Below are positions 52,161 to 61,585 of a stretch of DNA of 64,000 nt, piece after piece. The position numbers and the translations under genes were made by a program. The stretch covers positions 11,212,375-11,276,374 of the forward strand of contig CM020619.1 in NCBI GenBank assembly GCA_009829735.1. The letters run 5' to 3'. Origin of the DNA: Pyropia yezoensis (taxonomy: Eukaryota; Rhodophyta; Bangiophyceae; Bangiales; Bangiaceae). Every line of letters begins with the position of its first letter. Position 1 is the stretch's first letter. Below the pieces are notes generated by a model. That model saw only the letters and a list, made by a program, of their open reading frames with translations. It did no database searches and had not been told where the DNA came from.

Positions 52161-55100
52161 TTAAAGTCCAAGCTTCGGCCCCTTACCTCCTAGTGCCGTT
52201 GCATAAAAGAAGATGCCACTCGGGGTAACCCGAATTTTAAGCTTCCTTCTTCTGCAATATTTTCGCACGGCTTCAGCCGGCAAACCCGTTGCTAGCCGCC
52301 AGGTATCAACCTGGGGGCCATAGCCAAACCAGCGTATGCGTAATTCAAGCGCTCCTTCCGCATTAAAGCGGTGGTCCACAAACTTCTCGAACACGTACTC
52401 TCTGCCATCCCCTGTTCTCGGGGAGGGCTGAGCCACTTTAAAGTTGGCTCGTGTTGCCTCGGCACGTGCCCAGGCAGGATGGCCTGCTTGGGGTGCCGGG
52501 GCACGAGTGGCATGGTAACTCCTAACTGTTCGGATCCCTGAAGGGGTCTCCACAGTTAAACGTCGCCCATCGGTCCTCAAGACCATGTAGGGGCCCACGC
52601 TCTTATGAGCGAGCTTAGACCGCTTACGGGTATGGGAGGCCAGGAAAACCCAGTCCCCCTCCCGTAGGTCCTTATTCTTCTCCGCGACAGTGGCGTCAAA
52701 GGTTTTCTTATACGCCTCCTGCGCCTTGGCCAGGTGCTTACGCACCTGGGGGATAATACTCTTCAGGTCTTCCACAAACCGTAAGGCTGCGGTCTGGGAG
52801 TCCTCGTCCTCGCCTTCCCCCAATTCCTCCTTCTCCTTAAGGGGACGGAGCTTCGGGAGGCGCTCGACCCCCATTGTTTGGAGCCGCCTTGGGCTCGCAA
52901 ACATGAGGGGGGCCTGCCCAGTGCTAGAATGCACTTGAGTGTTCTAGGCCGTTGTGAGGAGTGGGACATAACGGTCCCACTCCTTTGGGTGCTCCGCGGT
53001 ATAAACCCGGAGCTGCCTCATAATAGTGCGATTATATCGCTCCACCTGCCCATTTGTTAGGGGGTGGTAAGGCGTCGTATACTTCGCCTCAATCCCTAGG
53101 AGTCCTAAGACCCCCTGGAGAAAGACTGAAGCAAACTGCGGACCGTTATCGGTCAGCGTTGAGTCGGGTATGCCATCAGACGCTACCCAGACGTCAATAA
53201 AGGCCGAGGCCACTGCCACCGCGGTAATCTCCTTCATGGGGACCGCCCGGGTGAGCTTACTAAAACGGTCCACCATAACAAGTATAAACCTGTTACCGTT
53301 TTCAGAAGCGGGTAAGGGTCCGAGAATATCCATCGCCAGCTGACGAAGGGCTCGTTGGCTGGGAGTAACTTGAGCGTAGACGTATGCCTACGCTCATCCA
53401 GCCTATTTCGAGCACACCCCGTGCACTGGGAGACGTGTTTGTACACGTCTACAATCATGGTGGGCCAGTAGACCCCACGCCTCCGCGTGGCGTACATCCG
53501 GCGAGCCCCAGGACGGGCCGCCAATGGTAACTCATGGTGGTACGTCATAAGACGCTCCTGTAGAGATGTGGGAATCACCATCTGAGTGGTGTCCAGGAAG
53601 AAGGACCTCCGGCATAGTATTCCTCCTTGGTTCTCGAAGAAGAAAGCCTTCCTGGCCCATTTTGGGTCAGGGGGAGGTACCGACTCCCATTCCTTCCGCC
53701 GTTCCAGGCAGAAGGTGTCCTCAGCCGGAGCTTTTACGAGCTCCTCTACCGTAATTGGCCCCAAAGGGCGATGCTTCTCGCTCCGCCCGGCTAAAGCCTG
53801 AGCAGACCGGGTCACTGTTGTGAGGACCGGAAGGTCCTCATCTATAGGAGCCCTGTCAGGCTTGTCCGTGGGCAAGCGTGACAAAGCGTCGGCCACCTTA
53901 TGGTCGGCCCCCGGTATATACCGGAGTTTTATAGTAAACTCAGACAGCCGAAGCCGCCAACGGTTAATCCGTATGTTTGGGCTATTCGTAGCCAGCACCG
54001 ACAAAAGGGCACGGTGATCACGCCTTATTGCAAGTTACTCCCCTTCAAGGTAGGATCGTAGGTGTGTCACGGCCCATACGACACCAAGCGCTTCAATCTC
54101 GGTGACGTGATAATTTCTCTCGGCCGGGTTCAACGGCCGGGAGTAATACCCTACAGGGAGGTATTCCCCGTCGGGTTGCTGTTGTAATAAACAACAGCCG
54201 AGCTGCTCATAGCTCGCGTCCACGTCCACTATATAGTGGCCGCCCATCCGAGGTATCGCTAATACGGGGGGTGATAGAAGCAGCCCCCGAAGCGTCTCGA
54301 AAGTGTTCCTCTCCACCTCTGTGGGGGGAGATAGCTTCGTAGGAAGCTTGGTGCTCGTCAGCGCGGTTAGGGGCTTCGCTACTTTGGCGAAGTCCCGTAC
54401 GAAGCGCCGATAGACGCCGCACATCCCCAGAAAACTATTCATCTGGGTTTGTGTACAAGGGTATTGCAACCCTCGTAGCGCTCTCGTATTTTTCTCGTTA
54501 ACGAGAACGCGGCCAGGTCTTATGACATGGCCGAGGTAGTCGACCTCCTCTTGAAAGAGGTGGCACTTGTTGGCCTTGAGGGAAACCCCATGGGCCTTGA
54601 GGAGGGAGAGCACCGTCTCAAGGTGCTCCAAATGATCCTCCGCCGACTTTGAAAAGACAATAACGTCATCCAAGTAGACGAGGCATATCTGCCACTTCAC
54701 GCCTGCCAGGATCATGTCCATGGCACGCTGAAAGGTGGCTGGCGCGTTGCACAACCCAAAAGGGAGGCGCTTGCACTGCCAAGTGCCAGAGTGGCACGTA
54801 AAGGCCGTTAGCGGCCGGTCCTCCTTGGCTACCGGTATTTGCCAGTAGCCAGCATTACAATCCAACGTCGAAAAGACGTTGGCGTTCCCGAGTGAATCTA
54901 AGCACTCGTCCATACGCGGGATAGGATATGCATCCTTCACCGTCATCTCATTAAGACGACGGTAGTCGATGCAAAATCGTTTACCGCCCCCAGGCTTGTG
55001 GACGATTACCACGAGGCTAGCCCATTCCCCGTGGGAGGGTTCTATAACCCCGAGCGAGTCCATTAATCGGACTTGCTCCTGTTCCACTAGACGGGTCTTA

Positions 55101-56224
55101 GGACCAGACTTATAGGGATGTTGTCGGACGGGGACCGCTCCTGGCTTAAGCCGGATACGGTGTACCGTCTCTTTGACAGTCCCGAGGGTGCCATCCCAGA
55201 GAGAATTATATCTCTCTAAAAGCGCCGTGAGCTTAGCTCGTAGGCCTTCTGGCACCGTCCCCAGGTCTATGCCTGGGGCGAGGGAGGATTCCTTCGGAGC
55301 CGGTTTCGTCTCCGGATCCTGCAACTCCTCGGTGGAAGCCTCTTGGCTGACGCCATCAAACACAGTAATGTGTCCTATGGCCATGCCGGCACGTAAGCGT
55401 ACCGGCAGCTTAGTTGGATTCATAACCTGTACCGTAGTAGGCTGGCCAGGCTTAAGCGTGGCGGGCCCCTCGGCCAGTTGCGCTCCATGAATGGAGTGCA
55501 GTGTGCTCTTGCCACGGATGTATCCTTGGCCTTGAAAGTTGCCACGCACTTGAACGTGCGCAATCGTACCCGGACGCATAAGCGTCTTGTGGGTTAGGAC
55601 CAGGCGGGCGTTCCCCCCCCGGGGACACGCACACACCGCCTCCCTGTTCGGCTTGCGGCGGGGGTTCTTCTGAACTCCCCGCAGAATGGGGACGGTCTCC
55701 CCCGATAAGAGGGTGACCGTCTGGTCCTCCGAGTTAATACTCTTAGTTTCGTGGTCCACCAGTGTGTTCCCCAGGATAACAGGGACGCACATACTCGGAA
55801 CCACGCCAAAGGATATGTATGAGATTTGTTTTCCCACAAAGACCCCCAGGGTGACGCTTCCCACTATGGGGAGCCATCCCCCGTTCACATCATAAATCCT
55901 TAAGGTTTCCAGGTCTCCCAGGGGTTCCATAGGGAACCCCCGAGGTAATGCCTGCTTCCGGACGAGTGAAGGGCCACTCCCGGTATCGAGGATGGCCCTC
56001 GTCGCCCATTCATATCCCTTAGTAATAAAAAGCCGTACGGCTAATTGATAAGCCGTGGGTGGTGACACTAATGCCACCATCCGAGCTGCTTGTTTAGCTT
56101 CGTCCTTCCTTTTAGGGCGGATCATCTCACGCTTCACCCCACGAGGTCGGGGTGAGATGCGTTTCAACACGACATCCTCTTCCCCGAGGGAGGAATCATC
56201 CTCATCAGGCCTCCCCCTTAATCG
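52161..56224 (-). pseudogene. pol: Pol polyprotein of family B, disrupted
   Basis: Enters from gag by -1 frameshift. Protease with AILDTGSGPSLVRKQ near 55970; RT with CLVYLDDVIVFS near 54680; RNase H with DVDASYEQLGCCLL near 54225; integrase zinc site (Cys-Cys in QCTGCARNR near 53420) and AMDILGP, LTDNGPQF, GQVERYNR; and a C-terminal chromodomain (EYVFEKFVDHRF, IRWFGYGPQVDTW) before the stop at 52161. Lesions: TAA at 54037-54035 in RNase H (after YLEGE), a 1-bp loss near 53340 between the zinc site and the first catalytic Asp of integrase, and TAG at 52946-52944 after LLTTA. The protease active site is intact. Confidence 0.9.
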
Positions 56225-56230
56225 TTTTTT
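56186..56230 (-). promoter_or_regulatory. Programmed -1 frameshift signal, gag-pol (family B)
   Basis: On the minus strand AAAAAAC (56230-56224) is in register with gag codons (A AAA AAC), followed by GATTAA (6 nt, including the gag stop) and a stem: GGGGGAGG (56217-56210) pairs with CCTCCCTC (56193-56186), 8 bp with one G-U, around a 16-nt loop. The -1 frame is open from the heptamer through about 20 codons into the protease region, with no stop. Confidence 0.8.
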
Positions 56231-58020
56231 GAGGCGGGGGTATCCTCAGATGAAGAGTCCTCTGACTCTTCGGTATTCCCCTGGGGACCAGGCCCCCCTT
56301 CAGGGGCGCCTGAAGGCCCCCCCTCAGTCACAACCGCTACGGGCTGCGCCGTCCCTGCCGTACCCCGCGGGGTACGGCCCTCAATCCTTGCGCGCTCCTT
56401 ACGGGCTTTCTCAAACTTGGCCCGCTTCTCAACACTAAGGTCGGGACAGTGGCGCGTAAAATGCTCATGGCTATTACAAGCCAAGCAGGGGTAGCGGTTT
56501 AAACGCTCCCTCCCCGCATCAGTGCCAACTTTGGCCTTCCCCCCGTACAACGAAGGTACGGAGGAACCGCTGGGGGTAGTAGCCACCCCCGCTGCAATGC
56601 CTTTAGAGGCATTGCGCCGAGCCCGACGCTCCGCGGCGTCTGCGGACCATTGAGCCCGCAGCTCCTCATTGCGCCGGCGACATATTTCGCCTTTGCGTTG
56701 AGCATAGCGTACCAACGCCTCTATGGGCGTGTCTGGTGTATTAAATTCACGGACATCAGTCCGTACCTCCCACCAGACCCCTTGCATAAAGCGGCCCTTA
56801 AGTTGGCTCGCAGTATGAATGTACCCGCAGAGCGCATTTGCGTCGCGGACGCGCCGGTAAAAGGCGGTCTCGGTTTCATCCTCCTCTTGGGCAACGTTAT
56901 TAAACGCTGCCACTTGGGATGATATAATTTCCTCGTCCGCATAACTGCGGAGGAGCCAGTTAACCAGCTCCAGATACGAAGTGACCTCTCCCGCTCGTCC
57001 CCCCGCCTTAGAGGGGAAAAGGGAGAGGAGCTCCTTCTTGAGTTCCCCTTTGGTAAACTTCGGAAGGAGGTACATAGCCCGACCTTCTGAGAGGTCGTTG
57101 TCATCGCTAGCCTTACGGAAGCGATTTAGGAATTCGAACACCCCAAGAGGGGGCGTCCCGTCCCAAAGGGCGTCACGCCCAAACGTGAGGGATATCTCTT
57201 TGCGCTTCCGGCCTAAGCCGTGAGCCATCTCTTCATCATAGCATACGCTCTTATTGGCGAGTGCATAAGCCTCGCAATCCAGGATACCTTTAAAGGTATC
57301 ATCATCGGGTATTATTTTGAGCGGGATAACCCGCTCCGGTTCCCCGTTACGTCCGGGGGATAGCACACGGGCCACCCGGCGGTGAGTTGAAGCGCTTAAG
57401 CGCCTCGCCCCACGTCTCTCAGGATCGACATCACTTGCCTCTGAAGAGGAAGATGTCTGCGAATAACCGTGGGGTCGGCGGCGAGTCCGCCGACCAGATC
57501 GAGAGATTGAACCCTCGACCTTATCGAGTCGAGCAGAAATTGGTGACACCACCTCGGTCAACACCTGGCGGAAAGCCGCCAGAGGAACAGCTCCCATAGC
57601 CGTGGAGGACGACCCCCCCACAGCGGGTACGCCCCCCAAAGGGGCGCCTCTAAAGTTATCCGTAGCCATACGGTCCTGGGTGGGCGATGCAAACGTACCC
57701 CCACCCGTGGGTGAGGCCCATGCCCCCCACTCACGGGAGGTAAAGGTAGAGCGGTCGCAGAAGCCGTGGGCTGCCTCCCCATCAGGGGTCGTGCCTGGAG
57801 TGGCTTGTGCCAGGCCGGGAGCCTCACCGGCGCCTGGCACTCCACCCGGAGGCAGGTCCAACCGGGACAAACTCGTGCGTTCCCGCTGAGCGGCCGACTC
57901 AACACCAGGGTTGGTCCGTGAGGCGCCACCGGGAGCTTCGCCGGTGCCTGCTGTCACGTTTGACGTTTCCACAGGTGTAGGACCTCGTCCTTGAGGAGGA
58001 GCAGAAGTATCAGACTGCAT
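56218..58020 (-). CDS. gag: Gag polyprotein of family B (intact)
   Basis: 600 residues from the ATG at 58020 (MQSDTSAPPQGRGP). The frame is open for 13 codons upstream but without an ATG. The N-terminal third is Gly/Pro/Ser-rich. The capsid-like region includes FEFLNRFRKASDDNDLSEGR, YLLPKFTKGELKKELLSLFP and SYLELVNWLLRSYA, closely parallel to family A gag. Next come YRRVRDANALCGYIH, an Arg-rich helix and a CCHC knuckle CLACNSHEHFTRHC, then a Ser/Glu-rich tail ending in the frameshift heptamer. It carries several perfect palindromes in the coding DNA, for example an 11-bp-arm palindrome at 56357-56378. No lesion seen. Confidence 0.9.
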   Translation of the reverse strand: MQSDTSAPPQGRGPTPVETSNVTAGTGEAPGGASRTNPGVESAAQRERTSLSRLDLPPGGVPGAGEAPGLAQATPGTTPDGEAAHGFCDRSTFTSREWGAWASPTGGGTFASPTQDRMATDNFRGAPLGGVPAVGGSSSTAMGAVPLAAFRQVLTEVVSPISARLDKVEGSISRSGRRTRRRPHGYSQTSSSSEASDVDPERRGARRLSASTHRRVARVLSPGRNGEPERVIPLKIIPDDDTFKGILDCEAYALANKSVCYDEEMAHGLGRKRKEISLTFGRDALWDGTPPLGVFEFLNRFRKASDDNDLSEGRAMYLLPKFTKGELKKELLSLFPSKAGGRAGEVTSYLELVNWLLRSYADEEIISSQVAAFNNVAQEEDETETAFYRRVRDANALCGYIHTASQLKGRFMQGVWWEVRTDVREFNTPDTPIEALVRYAQRKGEICRRRNEELRAQWSADAAERRARRNASKGIAAGVATTPSGSSVPSLYGGKAKVGTDAGRERLNRYPCLACNSHEHFTRHCPDLSVEKRAKFEKARKERARIEGRTPRGTAGTAQPVAVVTEGGPSGAPEGGPGPQGNTEESEDSSSEDTPASKND

Positions 58021-58146
58021 CTTGACCCACCTGTAAAGGCTAAAAAGAAAAGGTACCAAGGGTCACAACCCAACCACAGAGCACATGACCAAGAAACCAC
58101 CCAACAAAAGGAGAGGAGACTCCACCAGAAGGCGGAGCGAGTCCCC

Positions 58147-58164
58147 TCCCCTGCTGCTCCACCA
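58147..58164 (-). other. Primer-binding site, family B
   Basis: TGGTGGAGCAGCAGGGGA two nt inside the 5' LTR on the minus strand, identical to family A over 18 nt although the LTRs are unrelated. Confidence 0.65.
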
Positions 58165-58166
58165 AA

Positions 58167-58809
58167 TGTGGTGGTTATCTGGGCGTAAGCCCACACCAAC
58201 AGGGTACCTTATCTTCCTGAAGGAGATGGTGGGGAACCCGGGGTATAAACCCTGGAGTCAGAACCGCCGGAACGTAGAGCTCCACGCGAAGGTGGAAGCG
58301 TCCGGGACGGGGAACACGAGGGTAACGCAAGGTTGATTTTTTGTGAGGGGGAAGCAACGGGCACAGCCCCACGCGCAGATATCCCTCTTTGGCCCGCCGG
58401 TCCAGGGCCCGCTGTGGGACCCCGGAGTTCGGGCCAACACTCCCTACACTAAACACCCAATCCAAACACTCAGAACCCTCCAACACATCTCTCCACGCAA
58501 AACACGCTCAGTGGAGGGATCTCACTAAATCTCGGCCAGATTGGGGTGGAAGTAGCCCGCCCTGGGTAACTTCCATTCACTGGCCAGAAGGCCAATTCCA
58601 ATCGGGCGGGCGTAATCGCTCTGCCCGATATTATCTTATCTCCCCCTCCCCATTCATGGGGGGGATCCAGCGAGGATGACGTGGCGTGCCCCTCCCGAGG
58701 GAGGAGCGACCCCCTCCTGCCCCCGATTGGTCCGGGGCAGAGGTCGCCACGATCCGCCTCCCCCTGAAGGGGGATGCCCCTAGTCCGAGGGGTGCGGTAA
58801 ACCCCCACA
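58167..58809 (-). repeat. 5' LTR of family B (643 bp)
   Basis: TGTGGTGGTTATCTGGG to GGTAAACCCCCACA on the + strand; partner of 48934-49576. AATAG follows at 58810-58814. Confidence 0.94.
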
Positions 58810-58814
58810 AATAG
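58810..58814 (+). other. Target-site duplication AATAG (right), family B
   Basis: Exact repeat of 48929-48933. Confidence 0.9.
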
Positions 58815-59818
58815 TCCTCCGACTTGGGCGCAGAAGCGACCGTACCGCTCCCCAAGGATGAATCTTGGGAGGTGCTTTGTGTGGGGATGTGGGCGGGGTG
58901 CAAGCCGGGAACTGGATCCTCACTTCTGGAGGATCTTGGTGCGGTTTGAGACAAACTGAGGCCAGAATCAGCTGACCGGCGTCGGTAGATGCGCAAATGA
59001 GCATGTCCAGGAGGGCGTGTCAAGAAGTAGCCTCCGCGAATGAAGGCTCGGGCGAGGCTGTGTGGTCAATCAGCTGTCCTGAAGCGTCTCGACCGCGCTA
59101 TCTGGCCGGGTCGGAGGAATTAGTGGACTCTCCAGTGATGTATTTTGAACGATGACGACACTGAACGCCGGGCGTGCAGGCATGGAGAACGACAGGTCGG
59201 GGTTCCGTCGTCCATGGATCGCCCAGCATGGCCGACGCGACTGTTGGAGTCGCGATGGCCAGAGTGCGAGGAGCGGTGATGTCCATGAGGGATCTGTGTT
59301 GCAGTGAAGTACATGAAGATGCGGCGTCACACAGGTCGTGACATGTATTGCAGAGGTGCTCTCTTTTAGGATTGGACGGTCTTCGCGTGATGTTGCAGTA
59401 AGTTGCAGTGGAAAACCGTAAAATACAACGCGCCATGCAGTGTGTATACAGTGAGTTGCATGTGGTTCCAGTCGCCAACGATTAAGTCTTGAGCGGCCAC
59501 AGCGATCAGGGATTTTGACACGTGGCCGGTGCGGGGAAAGGCAGTTGGTGACGGTATTCAGCCTGAGTTGACGAAGATGCCAGGGTATTTTCGCGAACGC
59601 TTTTTCAATACATTAGTGAAATAAAATATTACACGGATGACTTCACTGAAATCTTGCAACCCTGGCTCCACTACAACCTACACCTTCGCCCACTCTCCTC
59701 CACCTCGGCCCCGGCGCGACAGATGCGCTGCGTCAACCACCGCCGCCCTTTCGCCCGTCACCCCGCCACCCCGCCACGCCTCCACCCCATCCCAGTTGGC
59801 CACGAACCCCTCGTCACC
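58815..59818. other. Intergenic, upstream of NDUFS7
   Basis: About 1 kb. No gene recognised. The last 200 bp turn AT-rich (AATAAAATATTACAC near 59618-59634) and then C-rich before the ATG, so the NDUFS7 promoter probably lies here. Confidence 0.5.
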
Positions 59819-61132
59819 ATGTCGCTGTCCCTCTTCCCCCGTGCGGTGGCGCCGCTGCGCCTCGCCGCCCGGTCGGCCGCCCCGTCGACGGGCGTACTCA
59901 CCCGCTGGGCCGCCTCCACCCCTGCCGCGTCGGCGCCTGCCGTGCCGGGCGCGACGCCGACACCCGCTCCTGCGCCGGCAGTAGTGGCTGAGTCGACGGC
60001 CGGCGCCGGCTATGCGACGACGGCCACCTCATCGGCACGCAACTCACCGGTGGCCAACCTGCAGGGCGCGCAGCCGATCGGCAACTCGGAATACGTGGTG
60101 CGTTTGGGGGACCCGAGCGGCCGCGACGGTAGCGGTCGGCCATGGTGTGCTATGAGGCGTGAAGAGACTGGGTCTGGTGTGCAACGGTCCTCTCTGGTGT
60201 GCTGGGCGGGGGTGTGTGGAAGCGACACGTGCAGTGGAGTGTTGTTCGTCCCTTGACGAGTGCATGTCTGACTCCGTTGCTTTTTGCTGGTTCGTCCTTG
60301 TTGCTGGTCGGCCCTGCTTTATCCCCTCCCCTTGCACGTATTGCGCCGTCGCTGTTCAGGTTACCCGCCTGGACGACCTCGTTAACTGGGCGCGGAACAA
60401 CTCGCTGTGGCCCATGACGTTTGGCCTCGCCTGCTGTGCCGTGGAGATGATGCACGCCGGTGCTGCGCGGTATGACCTGGACCGCTTTGGTATGATCTTC
60501 CGCCCCTCGCCGCGCCAGTCGGATGTGATGATTGTAGCGGGGACGCTGACCAACAAGATGGCCCCTGCGCTGCGTAAGGTCTACGACCAGATGCCCGAAC
60601 CGCGGTGGGTGATTTCCATGGGCAGCTGCGCCAACGGGGGTGGGTACGCCTGGTTGACACTCGTGGGGGAGCGTCCGGAATGGAGCTAGAGGGGTGGGGT
60701 GTGTGCGGCGATCGGCTGCGAGTCCGGTCCGCTCGTGGATGTTGTGTCATGTGGCGTGCGTCCGGGCTCAGGGCGACGTCGGGGTGTGCCGTGCATCTCG
60801 GCCTGAAGAGGGTGACATCGCCCAGGTGGGCATGCTTTCTCACACTTCTCATCCCCCCCGCTTACATTTTGATTGCACGCCGTGCCCTTTTTTGTTCTTA
60901 TTTCCTGTCTACTGGTCTGTTTCCTTCTTGTTCTGTCTGTGTGCCACCTATTTTGGCGGACAGGTACTATCACTATTCGTACTCGGTCGTGCGCGGCTGC
61001 GACCGCATCGTCCCCGTGGACGTGTACGTGCCAGGCTGCCCGCCTACGGCGGAGGCCCTTCTGTACGGCCTGATGCAATTGCAGAAGAAGGTGCGGCGCC
61101 AGAACACGATGCTGTCCTGGATGAAGAAGTGA
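59819..61132 (+). CDS. NDUFS7: NADH dehydrogenase (complex I) 20-kDa subunit NDUFS7/PSST (3 exons)
   Basis: Exons 59819-60097, 60360-60643 and 60964-61132, 243 residues. Donors are GTG|GTGCGT and GG|GTACGC; acceptors GTTCAG and GGACAG. The N-terminal ~85 residues ([20 protein letters not shown]) are a mitochondrial presequence plus linker. The mature part is highly conserved: [90 protein letters not shown] and [16 protein letters not shown]. All four cysteines for the N2 4Fe-4S cluster are present (two in ACCAVE, one in GSCANG, one in PGCPP). N2 passes electrons to ubiquinone in the peripheral arm. Splice phases (0, then 2) reproduce the conserved protein exactly, so this is the best supported gene model in the window. 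Confidence 0.97.
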
Positions 61133-61585
61133 ACAACCCAAGTCTCCGGCTGTGATCTCTTGTCGCCCTGTACTTCGTCCGGCGGGTGTGCTGTTTTGGT
61201 TTCTCGTGTGCTCTGCGTTGAGTTTTTCTTCTCTTTTTCTGTATCTTTCTTGGAAGCTTTGTATATGCCCGTCGCGTCGATTCATTTTGGTGTTTAATTT
61301 TTCAGCTAGTATGTACATACTGTGCATTCGAGCCCATCAATGGCTTTCCAGGGTGTTGCCGACGCCGGGAGCCCTCGTGCTGGTTGTCCTTTTCCTCACG
61401 CACTCAACACCAATCAATCGCATACCATACAGCAAACGCAAGAGATGACTGGCGGTGGCGTACGACTCACGGCCGGCCCAAGCAGTGTGCGTGATTCTGT
61501 CAAGCCGGCCGGCTTGGCCCGCGGCCTCTCCTCTTCCAAGGGGACGTGTAGTGCGGTACCCCGATAGTACGAGTACGAAAATACG
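61133..61585. other. Convergent intergenic spacer
   Basis: About 450 bp between the 3' ends of NDUFS7 and the P450. T-rich near 61200-61310. Nothing recognised. Confidence 0.6.

Larger units (their letters stand above)
48934..58809 (-). mobile_element. Complete Ty3/gypsy chromovirus, family B
   Basis: 9,876 bp with 643-bp LTRs and a 5-bp duplication AATAG, transcribed from the minus strand. In element order: 5' LTR (58809-58167), primer-binding site, gag, frameshift signal, pol with chromodomain, about 2.6 kb of non-coding DNA crowded with hairpins, polypurine tract, 3' LTR (49576-48934). It belongs to the same lineage as family A by domain order and pol motifs, but LTRs are unrelated. LTRs differ at only about 5 of 643 positions by eye (about 0.8%), so it is clearly younger than family A copy 2, yet pol already has two stops and a frameshift. 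Confidence 0.95.
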
